A stretch of 64,000 bases of DNA from Trissonchulus latispiculum (taxonomy: Eukaryota > Nematoda > Enoplea > Enoplida > Ironidae). Numbering within the stretch: position 1 is the first letter of the stretch; each line of letters opens with the position of its first letter. Below the pieces are notes generated by a model. That model was not told the origin of the DNA. It saw only the letters and a program-made list of their open reading frames with translations, and made no database searches. The stretch covers positions 1-64,000 of the forward strand of contig JASAND010017881.1 of the NCBI GenBank assembly GCA_030248195.1, written 5' to 3'. Position numbers and translations under genes: made by a program. Of this stretch, positions 9,617-21,265 are shown one piece after another.

Positions 9617-12600
9617 TAGGGTTGCGCCGTTAGCGAAATTACGGGGCCGGGGCCGGGCCGGGGCCTTCCCAAAGTGCGGGGCCGGGCCGGGGCCGGGCCT
9701 GGCCCGGCCCGGGCCCGGCCCCAAGCCCCGGCCCCGTTACACGGCCCCGGCCCCGGCCCCGTTACATGGCCCCGGCCCCGGCCCTGTTACACGGCCCCGG
9801 CGGCCCCGACGGCCCCAGCGTCCCCAGACTCCATTTAACAGCCTTTTGCGTACCCCTTTGCAAGAGTATTGGCAATACACCTCATACCGGCAGTCTTTAT
9901 GCTTCATTCGGATCCTATGTTTAGTACATTGCGAGTCATTTCTCTATTCAGAAGTCCTATCTTCAGCAGTTCAGCACAGCTTGGTCAAGGTTTTTGTGCT
10001 CAAATTATGTAAATTAGGTTTATACAATATTTAAGCAGCAGAACTGACAGCCTACACGCAGTCTTTGCCTGTCAGCAATCTAAGCGGTTGCGGAGTTTTG
10101 AGCACCAGTGTTGCTTAGGAGCTACACATAGGTGCATTAGGGAATTAAATAGTTAGCGTTTGACAGGCGAATCATGAAATTACAATAAATGTTTGGCTTT
10201 TCCATTAATTTGGCATGAAGTAGGAAGAACGTAGGTTGTATTGCTGAACCAAATACTGTAATTGTTATTGTTATTTTGTTATTTTGTATGCTAAGGGAAG
10301 GGAAGACAGGCGCCTGCTCAGAAATCAGAAATCTTCACTTAGGTATTTAAAAAATAATTTCAGTTCGATATCAAAAGAAATAACTAGTGACAAGTCAATC
10401 ATTTCGCGATTTCGCAAAATAATAATCTAAAATTGGTTTTCTAATTTTAATTTGTCAATAGTTCAAAATAAGTTTGCAGTATACGCTTTGATTTCTTTAC
10501 AATACAACATTATCTTGCGACATTAACTCCTATTGGACTAGTGAAACTAACGAAATATCAACAAACGAAATTGAGATTAGTTTTCTAAATAGATCAGAGA
10601 CTAACTTTAACTTTCCTACCTATCAACTTTTCTAAGCAAACCTTGCTGAAATGAAAACAAAAAGCTTCTGGTGCGATAAAAAACTGGAATATCTCTAAGT
10701 CTAAATTTAATATAGTATATATTATTATATTTTATTTAAGTTAATTTATTTAGCAATAATAGTAATTTATTTAAATATCTAATTATACATTCAAAATAAC
10801 TAGCAGAATGTAGGGAACGTGAAGCATTAATACAGAAAGTTTTTTATATTTCGAAAGTTTACAGGAATTACTGAATTATTTAATTTTAATTAATTAGATA
10901 ATTTCAAAATGATGCGGGATTTTGCGGGATAGGATTTATCAAATTTGCGGGACTACGAGATCCCGCGGGACGGAACAAGCAAATTTAGTTCGGGGCGGAG
11001 GGGCGGGCCGAAAAATTTCGTCCCGCGTCCATCTGTGGCTGGCACAACGTCACGTTACAGAGAATTGTGTGCTGTGCTACTAGTGATGTTTCAGCACCTG
11101 AAACTGGAACTGAAAATATTTTCAGTCAGTACGTATTTCAGTTTCAGTACCTAAAACTGAAACTGAAATTTATTTGGATGAGCCCTGAAACTGAATTTGA
11201 AGTTCCTGTGAGCAACCGTGTGAAACTGAAAATCAAATAAAATGAGACCTGAAACGGAAACTGAAAATCAGATAAAATTAGTCTTGAAACTGAAACTGAA
11301 TTTGAATCTGAAATTCCGACGAGCAACCGCCTGAAACTGAAATAAAAAGGCTGCCTGAAATATCACTACTACATACGCCAAGAAATAGCCATATGCACAG
11401 CAGAAAATATATAATAAAGTGTGTTATATACGTCCTGACGGCCCGACGGGGCCGCCGGGGCTTACGGGGCCGTCGGGGCCCACGGGGCCGCCGGGGCCGT
11501 GTAATGGGCCCGGGCCCCAAAGTTAACGGGGTCGGGCCGGGGCCGGGCCGTTAAAAAATTTTGCGGGGCCGGGCCGAAACGGGGCCGGCCCGGCCCCGGC
11601 CCGGCCCGGGCCCCGGCCCCGTTACACGGCCCCGCCGAGTTGGATATGGACACAATTTTCTTGACCGTGACCGCCCCACGACCGCAGTAGTCGTGACCGC
11701 GACCGCCCGCGTCCGCGACCGCAGCCCGCAGGCTAATTGCGTGACCGCAAAATTTTAAGTTAGTGAGCTTTAAATCCGTGCAAAAAATCCACTTTTCTCG
11801 AAACTTTAAGCTATTTTCACTATTTCTCGATCTCGCAACTGAAAAATACAAACAAGTTTGATTTCTGTAAGGGTTATTTTTTCTGAAATAAACAAAGAAA
11901 CTAAATATTTTCAGGAAAACTTAAGTTTTGTTCCTATTTCGTTAAACTTTTTAGGCGTGGAAGCTTATTTCCCCCAAACCAAATGATCAAACTCAAACCC
12001 CTGAAAAACACCCTCGGCAATTGTCCCAAAAATGCGTGTGCAAAGTCTTTTTTCTAATTGATTGCATGAATTCATATAAATCCGTGTTCAAAACAATCCC
12101 ATTGCCGTTTTTATCAAAATTTCGCATTTTCGTTACTGTGCTTAATGCTAGGTAGAAATGCCGCGGAGAGCTCTCAGTTGGGCATAGCACTAGCATGTCT
12201 TATAAGAGTATATACAAATGTGGACAAAATGAATTACCGACCTGTGTTGTTGACGCTGCAAAATCTGACAATACGTGGTTTTTCTTAAAATGGTCCGTTT
12301 TTGAACAGAGAATAAGATTTTGGTGTTCTCTAAAACTGTAAGGAGTGGAACATATACGACAACAAAGTTGTAGGTTTTGGGTGGACAGAGCACTCCAATG
12401 ACTACATGTTTGTCTGTGTTGGTTGACCAAATCCCCTGAACCCGTCAAATTAAGAAATTGGCTGAAATTAAATTAGACAAAAGTAGAAATGAACAAATTT
12501 CAATAAGGACTACAGTAAGGACCGACAGTTTATACAGCCTGTCAAACAAAGAGGCAATTTTTTAGCAAAGTTAAACAAATGAAAACGAAGATTGCCCTAA

Positions 12601-12802
12601 GAGAACCACTTCTTGTAATAGAAATACGAAAAATAGTTTGGAAAAATTGGAAATTTTTGCAATAAATTGGCCAAAATTGCCAAAATTTGATAGAAATTTG
12701 CGGTCATTGCGGTCAAGACAATTTGACCACGACCGCGACCGCCCGCGGGTACCCGCGGGTACCCGCGACCGCGTCCAACTCTGCGGCCCCGGCGCAACCC
12801 TA
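9617..12802. mobile_element. hAT-like element, 3.2 kb, with GGGGCC subterminal arrays
   Basis: Ends TAGGGTTGCGCCG and CGGCGCAACCCTA are perfect 13-bp inverted repeats. AATGTAAT flanks both sides (9609-9616, 12803-12810), an exact 8-bp duplication, the hAT hallmark. The left end is a dense GGGGCCGGGGCC array; other such arrays near 11440-11630 and CGCGGGTACC motifs near 12720-12770 suggest further nested copies. No transposase ORF is seen, so it is non-autonomous. Confidence 0.85.
11081..11368. mobile_element. GTTTCAG-repeat hAT-like element nested in the 3.2-kb element
   Basis: TAGTGATGTTTCAG at the left and CTGAAATATCACTA at the right are 14-bp inverted repeats with one mismatch. The interior is runs of CTGAAACTGAAA. 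It is the same family as 13744-14157. Flanking 8-mers do not match, so the duplication has decayed or the ends were rearranged. Confidence 0.6.
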
Positions 12803-12819
12803 AATGTAATGCAAACAAT

Positions 12820-13297
12820 ATATATAAATGCACGTGCATATATTTTGATCTAAGTAAACCATTATTGGAACTCATCGTCTAGAAAGCAGTCCATGTTTTC
12901 CCAGACTACAAAGACTTGAGATTTCTTTAGATTTACGCGCTCGCTAACTATGAGTTGCTTGCTTCTGCAGCAGAGGATCAGGAATAGCGTATACGAATCA
13001 GTCAGTTGAGCGAGAACGGTTCAAAAGAAAGACTTCGAGTATGGATGGAGCGGTTAATATAGTCCCCAGTGAGTATATACTCCTACCCATGCCAGGAGAT
13101 GGCCACCTCTTAGGATGGCTAGATAATCAGGCTCATGGCCATCGCATAAAACTGTAACGGTACAGGAGGGCTCAGTCCCTCAAAGTGTTGCCTTCTCACT
13201 ATAAAAGTATCTTCAAGTTCAATTCTGTTGTTCCTTGGTTCAGCGTTCTAAATGTTTGTTGGACAGTATTTCCTCCATTGTGTGAACTTACAATTAC
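12820..13297. other. Intergenic, nothing recognised
   Basis: No supportable ORF. GCCAGGAGATGGCCACCTC (13091 onward) weakly resembles text near 6850 and 24330, so it may be a remnant of another dispersed repeat. Confidence 0.3.
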
Positions 13298-13675
13298 TAG
13301 TGATGGGGACTGGATATCCGGACATCTGGTTAATTTTCATATCCAGATAATATCTGATTTGAGAAGGATATCCGGATATCCGTGTACATTTCAGCCCAAG
13401 TAATAAAAAAATAGCAAATTTTGCCGAAAATTTCAACTATTTTAAAATATTTTTCAAAGCATTCTCTGAAATTAATTTTTGAAACCAGGTTGTGGCTTGG
13501 GTGTACGATAGAAATTCACAGCGTGGCGAAAAATTGACAGAAAAATTAAGTTTTAAAACTGCAAAATCGAGAAATGTTCTTGAACTTAAGTTTAGAATAG
13601 GCGGATAATCGGATATCCGTTAACGCAAAATAAACGGATATCCGGATATGAGAAAATATTCGGTGCCCGTCACTA
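13298..13675. mobile_element. hAT-like element with GGATATCCG subterminal repeats
   Basis: The left end TAGTGATGGG and right end CCCGTCACTA are inverted with one mismatch. GGATATCCGGATATCC-type motifs lie near both ends. Flanks ACAATTAC and ATAATAAC match at 6 of 8, compatible with an old 8-bp duplication. Confidence 0.6.
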
Positions 13676-13743
13676 ATAATAACACATCCAGTTGACTGTG
13701 GAACTACTGAACTTTTGAAGTACTAAATTTTTTGGTTTGCAGC

Positions 13744-14157
13744 TAGTGTTGTTTCAGTAGCCGATTTTAGTTTCAGTTTCAGTTTCAGTCGGTGGTTCGA
13801 AATAGTTTCAATTTCAGTTGGCAGAACAAAATAGTTTTCAGTTTCAGTTCAAGTTTCAGTCGGAGTTCAAGTTTCAGTCGGCAACGTAAAATAATTTTAG
13901 TTTCAGTTTTAGTTTCAGTCGGAGTTTCAGTTTCAGTTCGCTTTAAAAAGAGCGGTTTCCACCCTTCTGAGTTGACATAGAGCACAATTTGGTGTTTATT
14001 CAGTCTCTCCTGCAGCAGGACTAACTAAATAGAAGCTCAAAACCTTCAAAATGTCAAGTTTTAAGGAAAGACTGAAACTAGTTTCAGTCAGAGTTTCAGT
14101 CTTTTACGCAATATAGTTTCAGTTTCAGTTTCAGTTTCAGTGACTGAAACATCACTA
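13744..14157. mobile_element. hAT-like element with GTTTCAGT subterminal repeats
   Basis: The left end TAGTGTTGTTTCAGT and right end ACTGAAACATCACTA are inverted, 15 bp with one mismatch. TTTGCAGC flanks both sides (13736-13743, 14158-14165), an exact 8-bp duplication. GTTTCAGT repeats fill both ends and much of the interior. No coding capacity. Confidence 0.85.
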
Positions 14158-14281
14158 TTTGCAGCAGGTCAATCAGGTTTGGAAACTCAAATGTATGTCT
14201 GGCTTCAAATGGTTATAAAGCGTTATCTTCTCCACTGATGATAGTGTCGTGTTAAGTATCAGCGAATCACGTGAACTCCGA

Positions 14282-14386
14282 AAGGTTGAAATTGATCTAG
14301 TTTCACAGTCCGAGGATAGCTAAGTGGTAGATTGTGCCACTAAAGTACAGAACCTCGGTGGTTCGATCCCCATCCTGATTTCAACA
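14282..14386 (+). mobile_element. tRNA-derived element, GGTTGAAAT family
   Basis: GGTTGAAATTGA and CCTGATTTCAAC bracket a tRNA-like unit with an A-box-like TAGCTAAGTGG and B box GGTTCGATCCC. Same architecture as 6593-6734. Confidence 0.55.
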
Positions 14387-14399
14387 TTTCACAGTCCTG

Positions 14400-15293
14400 T
14401 CTTTCAAAGGGCACTTTCTTAGCGGGATATCAAGAGTACATAATGATAAGAGTGTGAAACCAGCCCGGAAGCAGTTGCTGAGTCATGTCAGTCAACAATT
14501 TGTCCGCTAAGCCTACATTCTTTAAAGCTTCAAACAGGTTCAACTTTAGATGATCTCAGGCGTTGTGATTTTGGAGTTCAACATGCAAACATACGTCGAA
14601 TGTTGCTTGGGAACTGACTTCCAGGGGGTGGGGGTGGGAACAGTAAACCCTCTTGTGTCCTGGGTCTCTGCGTTCGGCAGGGAAAGCAAGTAACCCGTTA
14701 GCGTGCACTGTGTTCCCCAAGAGCTGATGACATTTGGTTACTGCCTGCTGTCACGCTATTATCTTGTGTGACACTAATGTTGTCGTTCTTGGTAACATGG
14801 GCATAAGTTTAGGATAGATCTAAGGACCAACTTAGTTTCATAATGGGTAGCCCAATTCAACTTCGACGTCCGATGCTGGCACGTTGCATAATAAACCAAA
14901 AGTCTATTCCAATTTCTGTCAACGGCTTGGAGCAGGCCCGTTCAGGCCATTGAAGGACCGGCATGCAGAAAACAATGTTACACAGTAGCAGGTGCTAGTT
15001 ACTACAACCTAAACAGCTATTCGGTAAACTTTTCAACTAATACTAGACGGGGCCTGCAAGGTGCGTCAGGAACGGTAGACTCGGACGTGCCTTTGCGAGT
15101 GAGATGGTCTGGGTCCGAGCCGGGCCAAGCGCGTCGCTCTAAAAACCGGGTCCGGGGCGGCCCGGAGTTGACCCTGCCCGTATCCGGAGGCCCGTCCGGG
15201 CGCCAATCTATGGGAGACTTGTTTCTTGCCTTTCCTGTTCCTTACTTTCTTTTTTCTTCTTTATTTTATCGAGATCTTTTCATCGTTCTGCTG
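14400..15293. other. Intergenic, nothing recognised
   Basis: CAAGAGTACATAATGATAAGAGTGT at about 14429-14453 is a solo end of the CAAGAGT MITE family. The rest shows no gene; an ORF at 15087-15296 is in GC-rich sequence with no recognisable domain. Confidence 0.3.
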
Positions 15294-15596
15294 TAAGGGA
15301 ATTTTGCATAGGAAAGATTGATAAGCTTGATATGGGAGTTCAGCTGATGGCCCTGTAGTGTAGTGGGTCAGCGCGTCTGTCCCAGGATTAGAAGGGCCGT
15401 GGTTCGAACCCCAACTGGGCCAATTCTTTACTTGGCAAGTGAAAAGCTGAACGTCCAGTAGGAAGAGTTGGCCCAGCAGGGGTTCGAACCACGGCCCTTC
15501 TAATCCCGGGACAGACGCGCTGACCCACTACACCACTGGGCCATCAATTGAACTCCCATATCAAGCTTATCAATCTTTCCTCTGCCTGCTTCCCTT
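15294..15596. mobile_element. Head-to-head pair of tRNA-like elements forming a 300-bp inverted repeat
   Basis: The plus copy has a tRNA-like unit at about 15353-15422 with A-box-like TAGTGTAGTGGGTCAGCGC, B-box GGTTCGAACCCC and a terminal GGGCCA. The minus copy occupies about 15466-15590 with almost the same sequence reversed. Outer ends carry TAAGGGAA-type and CTGCTTCCCTT termini. As a transcript it would fold into a long hairpin. Confidence 0.7.
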
Positions 15597-15822
15597 GCAC
15601 TGCCAATTTTTTTTATTTTCGGCGTCTTAGTTCAACTCTATTCCTCCAAATTTTGTCTCCTCCTGTGAATTTAAATTTTTAGCTACTGAAACCCCCCCAA
15701 CCATTACGTCCTCTGCCTAACTTTACTATAATGATTTTACGGTTCGTTTGCTGCACCGTTAATAGTCTGTCTATTTTCATTATTTTAGCTTTAATCAGCT
15801 TTTCCGTCGACGGTGTCTGTAA

Positions 15823-18240
15823 ATGTTGGATTCATTAGACTTGCTTTTACAGCAGCTGCGTGCCAATGAAGTTTCAGCTGAAGAAGATGCAGACAATATT
15901 TCCTTCAGTTTTCGATCATCAGAAGATACGAAAGCTAGCCAATTTCCAAAAACTACCAAAACTAGACACGCGATTACCGGGTACGGACATTCGTAAATTG
16001 TTTTCTTCTGTGAATATTCAGATTGTTTGATTTGATAGCTTAGATTCTACAAAAAATAAATTTTTTCTGGATTTCTGGATTAAATTGAAGAGCGGACTGT
16101 TTTCTTCCCAGCAGCTATGGGTCCTATGCTAAGGTCCTTTTGTAGTGGCGACGCTACATCAATCACAAACGTGTGATCACAATCACTAATATGATAATAT
16201 GATAAACCCGATAAACCATACAGTTTTCATATTCTTTAAGTTTTTACTTCTTTCATTTCTACACCTTTCTTATCCGTTTAATATTTAATCTTATCCGTTT
16301 AATTCTCAGTGTATGTATATCGTTAGTCCAATCTATAGTTACCTATACCAGGAGTATAATATTAATTTATTATTATTATTATCTATTATTATTAATTAAT
16401 TAACTATTAATTTATTGATAATGGAGATAAGACATCACCAGTGTAATGAAAAAGCTGAAAATCGGTCTGCGATGTTTTATGTATTTTTAGAACTGGAATT
16501 GGGGATATTCCAAAAGAGTACTACACTCTAGAATGCCTGGTATATTTCCTGAAGAATACTAAACTCCGATATCCTGTTTATGTTAAAAGGGCTAAGGTGA
16601 ACTTTTGCTGTATGTTTCTCATACTCTATTCTTAAATGTTTGTTAATTGAGTTAAGCCAGTAGGAACAGGAATGACCTGATACTAATGTTTGAGCCCGAC
16701 CGACCGTTATTATTATAATGTTGTTATTATTTCAGAGATTGGGCATCCCTTTTATCAGACTGATTGACCGGCAAGTGAGTGGTTCAATTTTTGTTGCATA
16801 TTAATTTTCGCTAACTTTGTGTGGGGAGGGGTTTACGACCTAGGCGGAATAGCCTTTTTGAATCTACTGTAGATGATACCCGTCTGTGCTTCATACCAGC
16901 TTTTCCGTGTTTGCTTGATCTGGTATGGCTCCGCTCTTGCATGATCTCAGGTTCCAATATTGCCATTGCAATTGCATCGGACCTATTTTCTGGCAATCAA
17001 ACTATCCAGTTGCTGGCAGTTGATCGCAGTCTGAATGTTGATCCTATTGTTGGCATTGTGGACCTGTTTTGCCTTTTGGCCTTGGTTGCAGGTAACCCTG
17101 GGGAAAATCTCCTGCTTCGCACTCACTTCCTTCTAGGCGAACATTTGTGGGGAATTCGATGGAGGGTCTCCTGAAATGGGGGAAAGACAAATTTTTGTGA
17201 AATATTTCCAAATGGTGGCTTTGGTGATTACTGAGTAAGAGTAACCATTAAATTAACTCGTTAGAAACAGCTAAGATAGGGTTTTTAAGCTAACTCGTGA
17301 AAGCTAATTAGTAAAAACGCCGTAGAATATTCCTTCGAAACCTGAAAGCTTGAAAACTTTTGCAAAATGAAAGAGAAAATGGCTAAATTAAAGCTATTGT
17401 TTTGGCTGATGGACGATGTATAAACTTGTGGGAAGGCATTTATTAATGGAAGAAAGTAGAAGAAAGCCAACCGCCTTATCTATGTCTAGTATACAGTTAC
17501 GCCGGTACGCGATATACAATAGAAGTAACACACACGTAGCGTGGTCGACCTATGACCCTGTAATTTTCTAATTTTAGGCTTGAAGAAAGTAGAGCGTGTA
17601 AGTTTGGGTGAGCGTAAGAGCGTTTCATTTAAATTGAAAACGTTGATACTGAAAAATGCTATGTCGGAGTTAGCGCGGCATTTGACCACTGCTTAAAATA
17701 ATCTATTTTATCTATTAGTTGAGATTGATAGCTTCACTCAGCAATGCTGTTTAAATAACCCGTGATTCAAGCATAGGGTAACTAAATTCAAAACAGTCAG
17801 CAATTCAGGAAGTTGGCATCACAACGGGATTAGAGGCCGTTTTGTGGCGATGGGAACTTGAACCACCCATCATCTGATTACAAGTTGAACGTCTTAACCA
17901 CTTGACCATCCATCTCAGGGCTTGCATTCATACTTTAGATGCTGTATATTCTGTAGACACATTCATACGTCGATTCCTGACACTGTTGTCTTATACCGAT
18001 CTGAATGCTGTGTACGTACGTTGTTTATCAAGGGCAAAAGTTAACGTAATGCCGTTGTCGGTATGCTTTTTGCAGAGACTATTGAACTGTTTCAAAAGCA
18101 CGTCAGCCACTGCAACTTCTACAGAAGCGACTGAAGGGGAAGCCTCTGCGATTTCGGGCCAAATCTCCATCAAACGATCTGCCTCTGATGATGATGACGA
18201 TGACGATGATGATGTGAAGAAAAAACGGCCCAAAGCTTGA
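15823..18240 (+). CDS. CDC73-like: CDC73/parafibromin N-terminal-domain protein (truncated form, 4 exons)
   Basis: Exons 15823-15980, 16491-16596, 16736-16774 and 18076-18240 give 155 aa. The match to parafibromin is recognised from GTGIGDIPKEYYTLECLVYF, PVYVKRAK and GIPFIRLIDRQ, which align in order with the human segments around GTG, REYYTLDSILFLL, HPVYVRRA and IPVVRRPDRK. CDC73 is a PAF1-complex subunit that travels with RNA polymerase II. The open frame then has a Ser/Thr-rich stretch, KR, nine Asp in a row, and KKKRPKA before the stop, resembling a bipartite nuclear signal where parafibromin has its own. The C-terminal Ras-like domain is absent, and none of it is found downstream before the next gene. 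The first intron splits the GTG glycine codon in phase 2 and exon 2 is 106 nt; I recall the same in the human gene. A splice acceptor at 15787-15788 precedes the ATG. It could be a short paralogue or a partial duplicate. Confidence 0.75.
17822..17912 (-). mobile_element. tRNA-like sequence in intron 3 of the CDC73-like gene
   Basis: On the minus strand the segment reads like a tRNA gene: GGTCAAGTGGTTAAGACG (A-box region) and GGTTCAAGTTCCC (B box). Stems are imperfect, so it is treated as tRNA-derived. Confidence 0.4.
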
Positions 18241-20061
18241 TCGACTGCATTATAGTTTTGCCTGGCTGCTTGACCCACTACATTCTAGTTTTGCCTGACA
18301 AATGCTCTTTTGCATTTTTCCTATGAGGCTGATTGATATGTTAGCCTGATATATTCCGATCGCTGTTATTTGCTGTTGATTTGTTATTTTAGTGTTTGTT
18401 TGTTGTGTACAGATTTGTTGGTTGTCTCTAACGTGACACTTGGGGTACACACATTTCTCAAGAGTATATAATCTTATTGCAATGCTGTAGAATGCTGTAG
18501 ACGCTCATAATGCTCTAAGCAGTGGAACAATACTTTGTACAATACATTTATTTGAGTTTGTCATTATTGTGTATTACTATGTACCTTATTTTTGCTGGTT
18601 TCTGTTCATTTTTCCAGTCTAGAACAAACGTGTGGGTACTGTTACCAAGTGTACCTCAAACGCTCCTGAATGTGTAGAATTTCTGTTTTTTCTCCAATTT
18701 ATGTTGCAAATTTCTGGTTTGTTGTACATAGTTTGGTTTGCAATTTTCTGCATTTCGATACTGACGTAATCGGTTTGTGTTCGATTTTGTCTTTGTTGTA
18801 CTATTTTGATTGCGGCACGTTTTTGGGTAGATGTGATGGGACGCAATTTGTGACAGGGACTTTTTGTATTTTTGCTTTATGATTGAGCCATTCATCCTAG
18901 TCAATTATGTTATAGTAAACTCAATCGGTTGTTTCTTTAAGGTTTTGGTTTTTTTGCATTCTTGCTTTTTTGTAAGGAATGTTTGTCTAATTCGTTTAAG
19001 TAAATGCAAAACATGCATGGTTGGTTTGGCCAATAAATGTTTTCACAGTTTCTAGCCTTTTGGATCTTCTGTTTTTCCTCACCGTCGTATACCGTGGCGT
19101 ACAATAGCGACTTAACATGATGTATTCATAAGAATGACAAAGTGTCAAGGTACCCTGTTCTGGTCCTCAGTGCCACTGCAACAGTGACGGAAGCGGATCC
19201 CCGTTTCGATGTCATCGGGTTAAAAGTTTTGACCCAATTTCGCCGGAATCTCCTGATTTACCACAGTTCCTGGAAAGTTTTTCATGCTTAAGAAAAACTA
19301 AAGTTTTTGAAAAAATTAGATAATTACAAGCTAAGAACTTTTGCAATTTTTCTTCTACGGTATTGACATTTTTTAGCCTGATGAAATACTTCATGGACTT
19401 GTTCGACACAACATTGTTTACATTGTTTTCATTAGTGCTTTGAGTCTAGTAATTTATTTCTATACAACTGTAGTTTCAGTAGGAGTAGATTCTTCTTCAG
19501 ATTATCAAATAACCGTGCGAAATTCATAATTTAGATAATACAGGTCACAGGAGCCAAAATTCCTGTTGTTTAGCGTAAAATGCCCACATAAACGCATTTA
19601 CTTGGGCAAAACAGACACAGGGCTTAATTTGGTTATTTAAAGAAACTTAAAGATTTTTCCCAGTTATCTCAGCTCAATGTTTCGCGTTTTGCTTTCAAGA
19701 TGCAACTTTCTGTGGTCAGCATAGGATAAGGGATAAGCGCCATCGCAGTGCGAGTACACCAAAAAGTGATATTGTTTACAGAAATTCAAAGAAAGTTTTT
19801 TGGAAACCCTTATCAAAAACCATGTTTGTCGGGTCAAGGCTTAGGGACGAGATTCCATTGCTGGTCCGCAATGGTACCTAGCTAAAGCACACCTCAACCT
19901 TTGCTCTGTTAATCGCAGCCACGATTTTTTCCTAGTAATTAGCCAATCCTAATCCAGACTGGAGTTTCTGTTCGACTTGCCGTATTCTGCTTGCGGAGCA
20001 CAGATTTCAGTCAAACGATCCCTCCTCTCAACTCAGTACCCTCTTCCACAGTCGATGTTAT
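18241..20061. other. 3' flank of the CDC73-like gene, no further gene seen
   Basis: AT-rich, with no supportable ORF. CAAGAGTATATAATCTTATT (18459) is a solo end of the CAAGAGT MITE family. AATAAA at about 19033 could serve as a poly(A) signal. No remainder of CDC73 is visible. Confidence 0.4.
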
Positions 20062-20706
20062 CAAGAGTTTGTAATAGCAAGAGTAATACACTCAGCTCTT
20101 TCTAATAGAATAAGCTTGCAAGATACTCGAAACATTAAGGCCGAAATCTCGGGGAGGGGGGCTTCTCAGCGTGTAAACACACAACGCTGACATTTTTTTA
20201 AAAACGGGCGTTTCGACAAATTAAATACTATAACTTGAGCTAGGAAAATCGTAAAGCAATAATTTTGACATCATTATATTGCGTAGAACGAGATCTTTTT
20301 AACGATATAAAAATTATGTAGTTCGGTTTAAGCAATCCCTCATAAATTCAGCAACAACGTAAGCCATTTCTAAGAAATGATGAAATTCCCAGAATTTTCG
20401 TAGCAAGGATGCTTTATTGCCGGGTTTGTAATAAATTACCTAAACCGAACTATATAATTTTTATACCGTTAAAACGATCACGTTCTACGCAATATAATGA
20501 TCTAAAAATTATTGCTGTATGATTTTCCTAGCTCAAGTTATAGTATTAAATTTGTCGAAAACGCCCGTTTTTAAAAATGTCAGTGTTGTACGTTTACACG
20601 CTGACAAGCCCCCCTCCGAGATTTCGGCCTTAATGTTTCGAGCATCTTGGAAGCTTATCCTATTAGGAAGAGCTAAGTGTCTTACTCTTGGTATTATAAA
20701 CTCTTG
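20062..20706. mobile_element. CAAGAGT-family MITE, near-complete palindrome
   Basis: The two halves are long reverse complements centred near 20385, with ends CAAGAGTTT and AAACTCTTG. Flanks ATGTTAT (20055-20061) and ACGTTAT (20707-20713) differ at one base, fitting a 7-bp duplication. It contains GGCCGAAATCTCGG next to a G-run. Relatives: 21658-23549, about 41017-42066, 44903-45324. Confidence 0.75.
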
Positions 20707-20749
20707 ACGTTATCAATTCAACGTCTAAACCCGGATTACGTCACTAATC

Positions 20750-21265
20750 CAGTCTAACTCACTGGTCTACTATCCTGTTAAAGACACCCAAGTTAACCCG
20801 TATTTTCGATTGAACCCAGGTTTAAGCGTTGATAATATTGACCACAGGTGTTTGAGACATGCCCCTACACAAGTCGGAGTGTAATGCTTGGGGACAGCTG
20901 GCTTCGGAAACCCGTCTGCAACGGTTTGCAGATTTTTTGACCCTGTAGCTAAAAAACTACCCCCATATCTTGTGTGTTTGTTTCTTATCGACCAGAGGAG
21001 AAATTAATAAAAGTGTAAAAATATTCAGCAAGTTTCCTTCGTGAACAGTCAAGTTAGGAGTCAACTTGGTGTATATATGTATAAAAAATTTAATAGTCCT
21101 ATTAAAAGGTAATTTTAGGTATCTTTATTCGTGCCTAGCAGTCGGTGGTTTCACGAAAACTTTCAGAGCATATCACGACAGGAACTTTACTGCTTAGGCT
21201 GCACATTTAACCAAGTCGCCAGCCAATTAAATCTTAAACTCTGACCTGTTGAATATTTAGACAAT
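20750..21265. other. Upstream flank of gene C
   Basis: No gene. It ends with a 3' splice acceptor (GAATATTTAG, AG at 21259-21260) five bases before the gene C ATG. Confidence 0.4.

Noticed and set aside
9528..10034. 168-codon plus-strand ORF rich in Pro, Gly, Ala, Arg
   Set aside because: It is the reading of the GGGGCC subterminal array of the hAT-like element at 9617; low-complexity and open in several frames.
16821..17174. 117-codon ORF
   Set aside because: Lies inside intron 3 of the CDC73-like gene, is open in both strands in part and has no recognisable domain.
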